From assembly GCA_905250025.1 (NCBI GenBank), contig CAJNOJ010000008.1:248001-312000 (forward strand): 64,000 nucleotides of DNA. Reading direction: 5' to 3'. Source of the stretch: Adineta ricciae. Lineage: Eukaryota; Rotifera; Eurotatoria; Adinetida; Adinetidae. The notes under the pieces are model-generated. The model was given only the letters and a program-made list of their open reading frames with translations. It had not been told where the DNA came from and searched no databases. A program made the position numbers and the translations under genes. Below, in pieces: positions 1 to 9,437 of the stretch (the stretch's first letter is position 1; each line of letters begins with the position of its first letter).

Positions 1-1930
1 ATAATAGTGAACAGTGCTTGAATACGTTGATCTTGTCGTATGTCTTCGCCTCCTTTGACAAGAAATCGATAATCATTTTCGTCATGTCCACGTATGATTA
101 AACGTTTCGGTAATCTTAACGAATGAAGAACTAAGATTTTCTCATCGAAACCAACAATTTTGATATGATGCTCCAATAGTGGTTTCTTTTTGCTTGTATA
201 TTGTCCGGGTATTTCGATTTCACGCGTCGATGGTGTACCGAGAGCTCGATGTTGTTGTCGAAATGTTAACGAAAACCATGTGGAATAATCGTTTATATTA
301 GATTTGTCTTGGGATATTGATTTTAATTTTGTGCTAATTGACGATAGCACTATTTTCACATCGGTTAAGAGAACAGTAGAAAATAATTCACCTTGTTTAC
401 CAAACAATGTGTCGAGATCTTTTTCTACAGAATTTTTGAACTGACACCGTATGGATGTTAAACGAGTCTTTGACAAACGATGATCTGTTCCGTCATTGAA
501 CACACTGTCTTGCGATGTCATCGTAGTGCTCGCGTGTTCTTCATTCGTTTCATCGATACTGATCGCATCGGAAAAGAGAACATCTTTGAATTTCTTCAGA
601 TGAGTCTTAAGTTTCTCGATATCCCGTGTTTGAAGATCATTGGTCAGCAATTGATATAGTTCTTTGCACCAACTCTCAAGCTGTTGTTGAGGATTTAGTT
701 GATTCAATGCTTGAATAAATTCATTGACAAGTGGAGTTTGCCGATCTACTTTGTGACGAATAATTTCAAGATTACGCTTTAATGTCGGATCAGCAATTGA
801 GTATTGCAAAGTCTCATAACTTAGTTTAAACGGATAAACAATCGATTGCGGATAGGATTTTACTATTTGGTCAATTAATGGATACAGTTTTAAACTAAAA
901 TAAAGGAAAAATGAAAAAAAACACGTATTTTCAGGAGATTTCGATACGTACGCAATGGGTTTATCTAGGTGTGCTGTAATTTGATACAAACAATCGAAGA
1001 ACATCCAGCATGGAATTTCTTGTAAACGGTTGGCGATCGATTCCAAAGTGTTCGGATACAATTCAACTATTTGTAGTATACGGGAGAAACGTTTGACACC
1101 TTCATTCGAGCCATATTTCATTGATGATAAGACTGAATGAATAATCAATTCCGCTATTTGTTTACCATTATGACCAGCAAATAAATGACGCATAGGATGC
1201 TGTGTATCATCTTCATTGTTTTCATATCGACGAAGATAATCATCGCAAAATTTCGCTAATTCATTATAATCACGACTAAGTACAGTTTCTTTTCCTGTAC
1301 GATTCGTTTCTTGTTTTTCAATATTACTCTTCAAGATGTTTACACCTTTGTGAAATAATTCTTTGATCAGCGAGTCGGCTTTCTGCATTGTATTATTTTG
1401 ATCGTCTAAACCATAGACATACATTTCTAATTGCCGATGCTTGGCTTGAGAGATCTTCTCATCATGCTCATAGTCACTATAAGCTTTCGGTTGTTCTAAT
1501 AGATAATCAATTATAGTTCGACAAAATTGAGCATTTAACTGTATATATGTCGAGTTCAAGGTCGCACTCTGTTCGTCAGTAACTGGCATAGAATTGATTT
1601 TTAGTTCCAATTTTGTCAATTCTTTCGCAACGAGCGTTGATAACAAGTTCGCCAAATTCGATTGGGATTGATGGCGCTTTAAATGAGCATCACAATAGAT
1701 TTCGTTCCAGTAGATGGATTTGATCAACGGATTTTGACATAAATCCAAACGATTACGCGTATCATTTAGTTTCGTCAGTGCTAATTTAAAATTTCGTTGA
1801 CGTAACGCACAGTAGGCCATGTCAAGTGAAGATTGAACTTTGTAATCAATTAATAGCGGATCGAAGTCTGTTGCTTTCAATCGACTTGTGAAACTCATTC
1901 GCGGTCCACCAATTAAATCATCAAGAATCT
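1..1930 (-). CDS. PRKDC: DNA-PKcs (DNA-dependent protein kinase catalytic subunit), partial
   Basis: This is one uninterrupted minus-strand frame (codons on + triplets starting at multiples of 3) running off the window at 1 and into the N gap at 1931. It covers much of the FAT domain and enters the kinase N-lobe. Near the low-coordinate end it reads KPLLEHHIKIVGFDEKI, then PKRLIIRGHDEND, then FLVKGGEDIRQDQR. The last is the DNA-PKcs form of the PIKK motif; mTOR, ATM, ATR and SMG1 differ here. Further upstream, YPQSIVYPFKLS matches the FAT region. The protein is the Ku-recruited PIKK kinase of non-homologous end joining in the nucleus. The catalytic and FATC parts lie beyond position 1. The roughly 3000 N-terminal residues should lie above 1930 on this strand, but I see no such exons, so the join at the gap is suspect. 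Family assignment is firm; completeness cannot be judged. Confidence 0.9.
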
Positions 1931-1939
1931 NNNNNNNNN
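1931..1939. other. Assembly gap of 9 Ns
   Basis: Nine consecutive Ns separate the 5' end of the DNA-PKcs exon from the 5'-truncated TPR frame. Both coding frames run open to the edge of the gap, so sequence is missing on both sides and the true gap is probably much larger than nine bases. Confidence 0.95.
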
Positions 1940-3202
1940 ACTCTTGATTCTGACGAAGAGTTACGCACACTGACTGATCATATTCGTCGCGAGAGTCATC
2001 TCGATGGTAAAGGTTGGACGCGATTAGGCCAACTGCTAATTCAGTTGGGTCAACATGACAAGGCTGAGGAGATTTATGATACTTTACTCAATCAAACATT
2101 AGATGACGATGATAAAGGATTGATTTATCATCAACTTGGACATATCCGATACAGACAAGGCTTGTTTCAGGAAGCCATAACGTTCTATGACAAATCACTT
2201 GTGCTTTTCAAAAAAACATTTCCTGCAAACCATCCTAATATAGCCACATCCTACAACAACATCGGCTCGGTGTATAACAGTACAGGTGATTATCGAAAAG
2301 CACTGGAATACTATGAGAAAACTCTTTCGATTCAACAACAATCACTTCCTGCAAACCATCCTGATTTAGCCACATCCTACAACAACATCGGCTTGGTGTA
2401 TGACAATATGGGTGATTATCGAAAAGCACTGGAATACTATGAGAAAGCTCTTTCAATTCGACAACAATCACTTCCTGCAAGCCATCCTGATTTAGCCACA
2501 TCCTACAACAACATCGGCTTGGTGTATGACAACATGGGTGATTATCGAAAAGCACTCGAATACTATGAGAAAAGTCTTTCGATTGAACAACAATCACTTC
2601 CTGCAAACCATCCTGATTTAGCCAAATCCTACAGCAACATCGGCTCGGTGTATGACAATATGGGTGATTATCGAAAAGCACTCGAATACTATGAGAAAGC
2701 TCTTTCAATTCGACAACAATCACTTCCTGCAAACCATCCTGATTTAGCCACATCCTACAACAACATCGGCTCGGTGTATGTCAATATGGGTGATTATCGA
2801 AAAGCACTCGAATACTATGAGAAAGCTCTTTCAATTCGACAACAATCACTTCCTGCAAACCATCCTGTTTTAGCCACATCCTACAACAACATCGGCTTGG
2901 TGTATAAGAGTACAGGTGATTATCGAAAAGCACTGGAATACTATGAGAAAGCTCTTTCAATTCTACAGCAATCACTTCCTGCAAACCATCCTGATTTAGC
3001 CACATCCTACAACAACATCGGCTCGGTGTATGTCAGCATGGGTGATTATCCAAAAGCTCACTTGTATTGTGAACGCGCTGTTCGAATTGCCAAGTGTTCA
3101 ATGTCACCAAATCACCCGCATCTTTCAAGGTTCGAAAGAAACCTGGAATATGTGGGAAAAAAAACTGCAGCACTCTTCTTTTCGCGCTATAAAATAAAAT
3201 GA
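1940..3202 (+). CDS. Kinesin-light-chain-type TPR protein, 5'-truncated
   Basis: The frame is open from the first base after the N gap (TLDSDEELRTLTDHI...) to TAA at 3200-3202. The only in-frame start candidate nearby is a TTG at 2045, so the real start lies in or beyond the gap. After an N-terminal TPR-like helical stretch (KGWTRLGQLLIQLGQ) there are seven near-identical 42-residue repeats centred on YNNIGxVYxxxGDYRKALEY, separated by SLPANHPDLATS. These are TPR units of the kinesin light chain/NPHP3 type and serve as a protein-interaction scaffold. From memory, bdelloid proteins with this KGWxRLGxLLIxLGQ lead-in often carry a mono-ADP-ribosyltransferase domain upstream. That part is not visible here. 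The partner is unknown. Confidence 0.85.
   Translation, partial: TLDSDEELRTLTDHIRRESHLDGKGWTRLGQLLIQLGQHDKAEEIYDTLLNQTLDDDDKGLIYHQLGHIRYRQGLFQEAITFYDKSLVLFKKTFPANHPNIATSYNNIGSVYNSTGDYRKALEYYEKTLSIQQQSLPANHPDLATSYNNIGLVYDNMGDYRKALEYYEKALSIRQQSLPASHPDLATSYNNIGLVYDNMGDYRKALEYYEKSLSIEQQSLPANHPDLAKSYSNIGSVYDNMGDYRKALEYYEKALSIRQQSLPANHPDLATSYNNIGSVYVNMGDYRKALEYYEKALSIRQQSLPANHPVLATSYNNIGLVYKSTGDYRKALEYYEKALSILQQSLPANHPDLATSYNNIGSVYVSMGDYPKAHLYCERAVRIAKCSMSPNHPHLSRFERNLEYVGKKTAALFFSRYKIK
2235..3085 (+). repeat. 126-bp coding tandem repeat (about 7 units)
   Basis: The TPR array is also a DNA-level tandem repeat with a 126-bp period (42 codons). Units keep silent positions, for example the recurring aaccatcctgatttagcc block, which suggests recent unit duplication or gene conversion rather than old divergence. 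Confidence 0.9.
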
Positions 3203-4801
3203 TCTTTTTTTCCAAAATCATATGTCATGATGTAACTTTCTAGAGAAGCATTCTATCGATGTCTTTCCATTAGAATGCACAGAGAGCCATTCAATGAGAG
3301 AAGTAGCGATAAGTTGATACATTGAATGTCTTTAAATGCTAACCGTTGGGATAATATGATTGATGTTAGGAAGGGTTAATCTTACGGTTGGAGTCGGCGA
3401 CGTTTGATAAATCGTATCCGAAGTTAATGTTGAAGCTATAGAGGCCTTTCTATAGACACGAGTTTGTTTAAGTTTCTATAGCAACTCTTGAGAATGAAAG
3501 AAATCAGCTTTTCGAAAGGTGAGGTCAGAATACTTGCCTATCCGAATTCTACTGAAGGGAGGAAAAGCGAGAGTTCATACTTCAAATACTAATTGAAGTA
3601 GATGGAGTCTTGCTTTTCCCCTTAGGATTGTCAGTGGCTCGATCCTGAATGAAAAAGGACTTCTCGTTTCAGATGCGTTTGAATGCATCAGCTATCGAAA
3701 ACACGCATAATCGTGTTAGGACGCGTTTATTTTGTATTTCGGAGTAGCGTGGCTTGTATTGTTCTACTTAAAAAAAAGCTACAATATGATCGAAAACAAC
3801 GATCACATTGCTGAATCGTAAGCAGCTATAAAACATTCCATTGTTCCCTTTTCTGAAAGAAAGGGTTAGAGTCATCTATAGTTATCAAAGATTGACCACT
3901 GATGAAGTAATCGAGGTCGAGCATCTCGAATCCGATGTTAATTTTCGCAAAACTAATTAGTTAATTAGCTAATGATTAGTTCTTGTATAGCCGAATAAGG
4001 GTTGATCGAAGGGTAAGCTGAATCCAAGATCTCGAATCTATTGTTAGTTTTATAATAAAAATATTCTGTGCTGTTTTTTAGACAAAGGAAGTTTTTTTAG
4101 GCGATATTGTTTGAAGCAGCAATATGTAGAACAAAACGAAATAGTTGATTAACGTCGGATTGTTGAATATTCATACACCCTCAGCACATTGGTAGCATCA
4201 CAGTTATACAAATGGTTATATTACACAAACATTGTCTGATGCTAACCACTCAAAATAATACTCCTCTCTGACAAATGTTGTTTTGGACAGTCACAATGGC
4301 ACAAAGTCGGTGATTCTTCAGAAGGGATTCTAAACTAGATGAAAGAATAAAAGTTGGACATGAACGGCTAGTCGCGAGTGGCTGACCGACTAGATGTTGA
4401 TTTAAAGAGTAATATTTTAAAGAACAAATTTCAGCGATGTTCATATAGTTTCTAGAGCGGATTTCTTTTCGGATAACATCTTCATCCGAATGACATGAAA
4501 ACGGCTAGCCGTAAGTGGCCGACGAACAACTAGGCGTTTATTTCAATTGCTTAGAGATAAATTAAGTGAAAGTAAATGGTTTTTTATTTTGAGTAGTTTG
4601 AATAGAGTCGATGAATAAATTTTTATAAACAGTGTTCGCTTTGTTTATGTCTTTGGACAAATAAATTGAAAGTAACCTGACATGAGCGAAGCATGAGAAA
4701 ATGAAAGAATGACATAAAAGTGACTTCAATTCGAAGCTGATTAGATGGAGATCTAAGTGATAGCTTCTATCTACTAGTTTTCTGATATTTTCAGAAAAGG
4801 G
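3203..4801. other. Intergenic, no gene recognised
   Basis: No convincing coding frame is seen on either strand, and no exon of the missing DNA-PKcs N-terminus. The only structure noticed is a degenerate direct repeat (4359-4403 and 4495-4542) sharing the core acggctag..cg..agtggc.gac. Confidence 0.5.
4359..4542. repeat. Degenerate direct repeat pair
   Basis: Two related segments about 136 bp apart share catgaa..cggctag, then cg..agtggc.gac, then ctag. They may be remnants of a short interspersed element. No ends or target-site duplications can be defined. Confidence 0.4.
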
Positions 4802-5077
4802 TCAGTAAATCCAACGGATGAGCGCTACTTCTGTGTACATAAAATTTGATTCCAGCTGATCGAGTTTTTGATTGAAAGCCTCGTATGTTGTTGTGAAAAA
4901 ACTCATAGCAATAGAATCATGATTGTACTGTTTGAAACCAGTGGTCAGTACTTCACAGATTTCTGTGATGTTTGTGTCAACAATCTTGAGTTTTGCCCAT
5001 GTTTCATGTCTGGATCTGTCGCCACAGAAGATGTAAATGGCATTGACTTGTGAAATGCTATGAATATCGGGAACCAA
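4802..5077 (-). pseudogene. Relic of the N-terminal part of a bdelloid ART/TPR-family protein
   Basis: The minus frame reads LVPDIHSISQVNAIYIFCGD, then RHETWAKLKIVDTNITEICE, then KLDQLESNFMYTE. From memory this resembles the conserved region that precedes the ADP-ribosyltransferase/TPR part in a large bdelloid protein superfamily (VPDIH....IYIFC....W..K..G....I..IC..L...LDQL..SFMYTQ). The frame is closed by a stop just upstream of LVPDIH and degenerates after FMYTE into a stop at 4802. No ART motif or TPR follows. It is therefore a fragment, opposite in orientation to the TPR gene at 1940-3202. The family link is inference from motif memory. Confidence 0.55.
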
Positions 5078-5585
5078 GTGCTAATCTAATGATCAAGATG
5101 TGATGATTGTAATGGCAAACTGGTTGAGTAGCTGACTGCTTCTCACGGTATAGATGTTTATTGACTACTCTACATGACCAGAATGTGTCTACTTCACAAT
5201 AAGTCACACGCTTATATAGAGAAGAGAGACAGAGAGATGACCCGGAGATAATATGATATATAGGTGAGAGAATAAAGAATGGAAAGAGATGAACGATATC
5301 ATTATCGTTACATTAATCATATCAACAAATCATCCTATGCATGCATGATCTAAGTTTGTTCCACAACGAGGGTGTTCACTTTGTCTTCTTTCTACACACC
5401 AATCAGTTGTTCGATTATTACTGCAGTCTCTGCACAGATACAATTAGCTCCTACTCAATAATATCGTTGCTGGTGACGTACTCCGACAGAAAAACCAAGA
5501 AAATAAACAATTATACATAAATAATATGAATAGCAATAGCAATATGATTTAAGAGAATTTCATTCCGTGATTTATTTTAAAGTGT

Positions 5586-5691
5586 CGCTCCGGCAGATCA
5601 GTGTTGCCACCGATCCGCTCGTTTTCGTCATCGCAACATGTGTTTGATCTAGTCAGATCATTTACCTCTTGGTAAGTTGTAATAAGCAACC
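5586..5691 (-). ncRNA. Spliced leader (SL) RNA gene, copy 1a
   Basis: On the minus strand the leader exon 5691-5666 ends ...ACAACTTACCAAGAG and is followed directly by a GTAAATG donor. As I recall it, the bdelloid 23-nt SL ends the same way and agrees with this copy over its last 22 bases. The intron-like half forms a small hairpin (GATCT-gact-AGATC) and a second stem (GATCGGTG pairing with CACTGATC). The 3' end is estimated from the roughly 105-nt length I recall for rotifer SL RNA. In trans-splicing the leader is donated to the 5' end of many mRNAs. This copy diverges from copy 1b, with 124 bp between the two transcription starts. The 5' end could be a base or two different: an extra TT sits near the expected GG start. 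Confidence 0.8.
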
Positions 5692-5725
5692 TTCCCCTTC
5701 TTCTGAAAACCACGACATCTACCCA

Positions 5726-5737
5726 GTCCTTACACTT
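5726..5737 (-). promoter_or_regulatory. PSE-like element of SL copy 1a
   Basis: The minus-strand sequence AAGTGTAAGGAC lies about 36-46 bp upstream of the SL 1a start. It is a looser match to the ATGTGTrGAGAC element of SL 1b and U2, at the same distance from the start. Confidence 0.5.
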
Positions 5738-5769
5738 TTCACATTCTCTGTCACTTGTTTCGAAACTCG

Positions 5770-5781
5770 ATGTGTAGAGAC
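5770..5781 (+). promoter_or_regulatory. PSE-like element of SL copy 1b
   Basis: ATGTGTAGAGAC lies about 35-46 bp upstream of SL 1b. It matches the U2 upstream element at 11 of 12 positions. A proximal sequence element recognised by SNAPc in this zone is what snRNA-type promoters use. Confidence 0.65.
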
Positions 5782-5815
5782 GGCGAAGAGATCGAGCTGC
5801 AAGCAACACGAGAAA

Positions 5816-5921
5816 GGTTGCTTATTACAACTTACCAAGAGGTAAATGATCTGACTAGATCAAATACATGTTGCGATGACGAAAACGAGCGGATCGGTGG
5901 TAACACTGATCTGCCAGAGCA
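5816..5921 (+). ncRNA. Spliced leader (SL) RNA gene, copy 1b
   Basis: The leader exon is 5816-5841, ending ACAACTTACCAAGAG, with donor GTAAATG at 5842. Hairpins match copy 1a, of which this is an inverted duplicate. The two arms (about 5579-5692 and 5814-5928) differ by only a few bases. A PSE-like element lies upstream at 5770-5781. The gene sits 190 bp before the U2 snRNA gene in the same orientation. No classical Sm site (A-U-rich run flanked by purines) is obvious to me; the 3' boundary is an estimate. Confidence 0.82.
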
Positions 5922-6060
5922 ACACTTTCTAATTAATCGAAAAAAAAGAAAAATTACATCTTCGATCTTTGTTCGGTTCTTCGCAGTACTTAGTCACACG
6001 AATGACGTCATTCATCTGTGAACTGATGAAACTTCGTTTCGTAAAAATAGAAAATATCAA

Positions 6061-6072
6061 ATGTGTGGAGAC
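6061..6072 (+). promoter_or_regulatory. PSE-like element of U2 snRNA
   Basis: ATGTGTGGAGAC lies 39-50 bp upstream of the U2 start and differs by one base from the SL 1b element. In both, a GA-rich run with a GAAGA core follows. The match is unlikely to come from duplication, because the rest of the two upstream regions is not alike. Confidence 0.65.
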
Positions 6073-6110
6073 ATGAGGAAGAAAAGATGAAGGAATTTGT
6101 GATGTTAGTT

Positions 6111-6300
6111 ATCGCTTCTCGGCCTTTTCGGCTAAGATCAAAGTGTAGTATCTGTTCTCGTCGGTTTGAAAGCCGGCGCTGGTCCCATCGGGGCCAGGCT
6201 CTTTCAAGCGGATTTTTGGACATGGGCCAGGATCACCCGAGTTCACTCGGACCTGTGCCACGGATCGTCTTGACACTGCAGTGCCGTCGAGTTCGGTCCA
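6111..6300 (+). ncRNA. U2 spliceosomal snRNA
   Basis: It starts ATCGCTTCTCGGCCTTTT. CGGCTAAGATCAAAGTG and the branch-site-pairing element GTAGTATCTGTTC follow. A stem-loop IIb equivalent (CTGGTCCCATCGGGGCCAG) and an Sm-type site (GGATTTTTGG, near 6210) come next. The 3' domain has stem-loop III (CCGAG-ttca-CTCGG) and stem-loop IV (GGATCG...CGGTCC closing a loop with ACTGCAGTGCC). The length of about 190 nt is normal. ATCAAAGTG is the form found in other invertebrates. One extra C after CCTTTT, compared with human or fly, sits in stem-loop I. All key elements are intact, so it is likely functional. Confidence 0.93.
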
Positions 6301-8872
6301 CTCCTGTTCTTTCGGGAACGGGAATCATATTATTCAAATGTAAAACATGAAACCAAACTTCGTAGACGTAGATTTTATTGATACGTGTATCTGTAAGATT
6401 GGTTATTGTATTTTCCTTGGCGGTAACTTGAGGACAATATGGTTCCATCGAAATATTATGTGACATCACTGCGAATGCAATGAAGATGTGAATCGGTTCG
6501 TGGCAATTCGACTTCTCTTAGCTGCTACAACAGATTTACTTTTCGTTAATGATTAGGTCTATTTCTATATAATAATATAGTAGTTTCCTCGTTCAAACTT
6601 AAACTAGTTACATCTTATCACAGATGGATAGAAATATATCGCATGAGACGAGAAACATTCACTTGTGTCAAATCCGCAGTGCGAATGTAACTAAGATAAT
6701 CGGCAATTCGACACAAGACAACATATAGTTTTTCTATGAAACATGTATCTGAATTGTTGTCGCGAATTTTATTCCTCTATACTAACACCGTAGAGTCCAG
6801 CTAATCCTTTGGACACATCAAACTAGTTCAAGATTGTTTTCTTTTTTAGCGCTTTTCTTCAACGATATCGACGATGAATACACACTTTAAATGAAAGAAA
6901 TACGGCACCGAATCGATGGAAAAGATTCCACATGCGACAACATTTGAAAAACGACTTTCAAAATTTGAAACGAATCTCTCCTTGAGTATACACTCCGAAG
7001 TAGCATCCATGTGATTTTCTAGGACGAATAACTGTGTTGATAAGAAAGAAGAAGTGTTGTCGTACAATATTGATATTCAATCAAATACAAAAGGAAAAAT
7101 CCGCAGAAAGAGGAACTAACAGATAAAGAAGAAAACTGTATAGGTGAGAAAGGTTTTTCAAAGAAAGAATAGAAATGTTCAACAAAATCAACTCATATAT
7201 AAATGGAGAAGTAACTTTTGACATTCGTCACGTATAATCTATGCATCGCTTTTCACTGTGATTTTCTATCTGACTACCCAAGTGAATATCATTCATGGAA
7301 CAAAATGATTTCAAAATCATGTTTGTCAAGGTGTGTACTCAATCAAATTTCTCCACTTCTTGATCAACTATGTTCAATGTTAGAAAATCTGTCAGTTAGT
7401 TTTCTAATTTCCGATCTCATTAGACAGTATCTCAATGGAATATTTACTGCTCTAATCATGATTGTGACTCAATTAATTCTTTTACTTATATTTACGAAAG
7501 TGTTCATTTTACTCGCTACTGGATTGTTTATATTCTATAGAAATATCTCTTAGTATCGAAAACATTTTCCTATATTTCAACTGTATATGAACAAGATCTT
7601 ATCTCATTATGTGTTTCTTCGAAATACTGATGATGTTTTAACAGTTTATTTATATATCAGTTTGATTTCTTCGATTATTCGTGTTCTAAAAAGTATCATC
7701 AGTGAAATGTTATAGATATGTACCGACTTAACGATTCTTTGTTGGGAAGATTTGAAGCTAGCTTTAGTGCTTTCCATGGATTTATTCACATGTAATGTGT
7801 ACATTGGCATCCATCTCATTTCGTCATTCATTTGCTTTGCAAACGTGTTTATGCAACAACTCTGATAAAATCGTCAAAAGCACGACGAAGTTAAGAAGTT
7901 GAAATGGATGAAATGAAGATAATGTCAACTGAAAAAAAGACTATTGAAACAAACAAATACTGTCAGCAAAACCATTGACTCAACATCAGATCGCTCACAT
8001 CTACGAAGAGTTGTCCGGAAAAAGAAATTCGTAAGAAAACAGTAAACCATCTTTTGATTGTTCACTCGAAAATTTGATTATTCATGTTTTAGGATTTTTG
8101 CATCTTCGAATGAGTTCAGCAACGTTTATAGAATCACAAACATCCTATCCTACCATTCTTCATTCATTTTAGTTTGACCCTAAGTTTTGTGGTCTTGAAT
8201 CACTTTCTTTTCAATGAAAATGGACAACTATAAAAATCTTTATTTGTCATAATTCAACTTTCATCAGTTCTTTTCTTAGTTTCAATCATTGAGTGAGATT
8301 CAGCAAAGTTTATCCCATTGATTAAAACAAAAAAACTCAGAAGATTGTTCCTTTTAACTGTTGAGATGGACTTTGACTGGTGTTCATATGGATCATAATG
8401 AACAAAATAAATGTCAATTCTTTTTTGTTAATTTCTATATGTTGCCTTGAATAGGCTGAGCATGACAAACTTTAGACAAAGAAAAGTAATGTTACTACAA
8501 AGGCTGAATGAAACTAATCCTAGCTTTCATTCGCTGATTCAGTCGATTGAGTTTTGACGGCCGAAGAAGGCATGCGAAAAGAAAACAGAGACAAAAAATG
8601 ATGAATGAAGAAATATCATGAAGTACCATTCGATACAGAACTGGTCCGATGTCATACCTTGGCTATCGATAACGGAACACATCTGTGAAGAAACAACCGA
8701 ATCAGACTTTTCAGAAATGTTTTACGGCACAGCATGAGCAACCAACATGGATCCAAAAGTAGTGGAAGTCGTGCAGAATTCTGTCTGCTACTATAATTGA
8801 TGACCAACGTCATCACACCCTCACGTGAGATCATCATACTGTTTCATATTTGTTTTCTTCTTCGTTAATAAG
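6301..8872. other. Intergenic between U2 and the second SL pair
   Basis: No gene supported. A 111-codon open frame at 7218-7553 (+) has a hydrophobic C-terminal half but no recognisable family, no splice context and low-complexity composition; I do not call it. Confidence 0.5.
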
Positions 8873-8879
8873 AAAGTGT

Positions 8880-8984
8880 TGCTCTGGCAGATCAGTATTA
8901 CCACCGATCCGCTCTTTTTCGTCATCGCAACATGTATTTGACCTAGTCAGATCATTTACCTCTTGGTAAGTTTAATAAGCAACC
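8880..8984 (-). ncRNA. Spliced leader RNA gene, copy 2a (variant leader)
   Basis: Minus-strand leader 8984-8960 with donor GTAAATG. It lacks one base relative to the other three copies: TTATTAAACTTACC instead of TTATTACAACTTACC. The body and hairpins are otherwise kept, with a few substitutions. It may make a variant SL or be a decaying copy. Confidence 0.72.
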
Positions 8985-9108
8985 TTCCCCTTCTTCTGAA
9001 AACCACGACATCTACCCAGTCCTTACACTTTTCGCTTTCTCTGTCGCTTGTTTCGAAAGTCGATGTGTAGAGACTATGAAGAGATCGAGCTGCAAGCAAC
9101 ACGAGAAA

Positions 9109-9214
9109 GGTTGCTTATTACAACTTACCAAGAGGTAAATGATCTGACTAGATCAAATACATGTTGCAATGACGAAAACGAGCGGATCGGTGGTAACACT
9201 GATCTGCCAGAGCA
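9109..9214 (+). ncRNA. Spliced leader RNA gene, copy 2b
   Basis: Leader exon 9109-9134 ends ACAACTTACCAAGAG, donor GTAAATG at 9135, identical leader to copy 1b. Body is nearly identical (one change, GCGATGACG to GCAATGACG). The same ATGTGTAGAGAC element lies upstream at 9063-9074. Confidence 0.82.
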
Positions 9215-9437
9215 ACGCTTTCGAATTAATCAAAAGTCTCAATGTATATCGTTATATCAAGATATGTCTAAGTGACGAAATGTTGTTTAAATCAATCTTT
9301 TTTATTGACAGTTTTTTGTCAATATACATATACAATAATATAAGAAGAAATAAACACACACGCACACAAATTAGACACCGAGACATTTGCAAAAACACAT
9401 CACTGTGGCTTAAGAACAGTTTTCATTCTTGTAAAGA

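Larger units (their letters stand above)
5579..5928. repeat. Inverted repeat formed by SL RNA pair 1
   Basis: Two arms of about 114 bp flank a 121-bp spacer. Arms hold the SL RNAs; the spacer holds two outward-facing promoters. The same 350-bp unit recurs at 8873-9221. Confidence 0.9.
8873..9221. repeat. Inverted repeat formed by SL RNA pair 2
   Basis: Second copy of the 350-bp divergent SL unit, in the same orientation as the first and 3.3 kb away, with nearly identical arms and spacer. TTAA-like bases flank both units but no clear target-site duplication is seen. Confidence 0.88.

Noticed and set aside
2235-3005. Minus-strand repeated frames (MWLNQDGLQEV...)
   Set aside because: Antisense shadow of the 126-bp TPR repeats.
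5549-5809. 86- and 88-codon frames sharing ITTYQEVNDLTRSNTCC
   Set aside because: These frames are translations of the SL RNA genes and their inverted copies; the same peptide appears on both strands because the DNA is an inverted repeat.
5579-5928. MITE or foldback transposon
   Set aside because: Long inverted arms and two copies fit a MITE, but the arms contain a known-type SL leader with donor, snRNA-like hairpins and PSE-like elements; no clear target-site duplication.
7218-7553. 111-codon hydrophobic frame
   Set aside because: No homology, splice context or start-site support; AT-rich composition gives such frames by chance.
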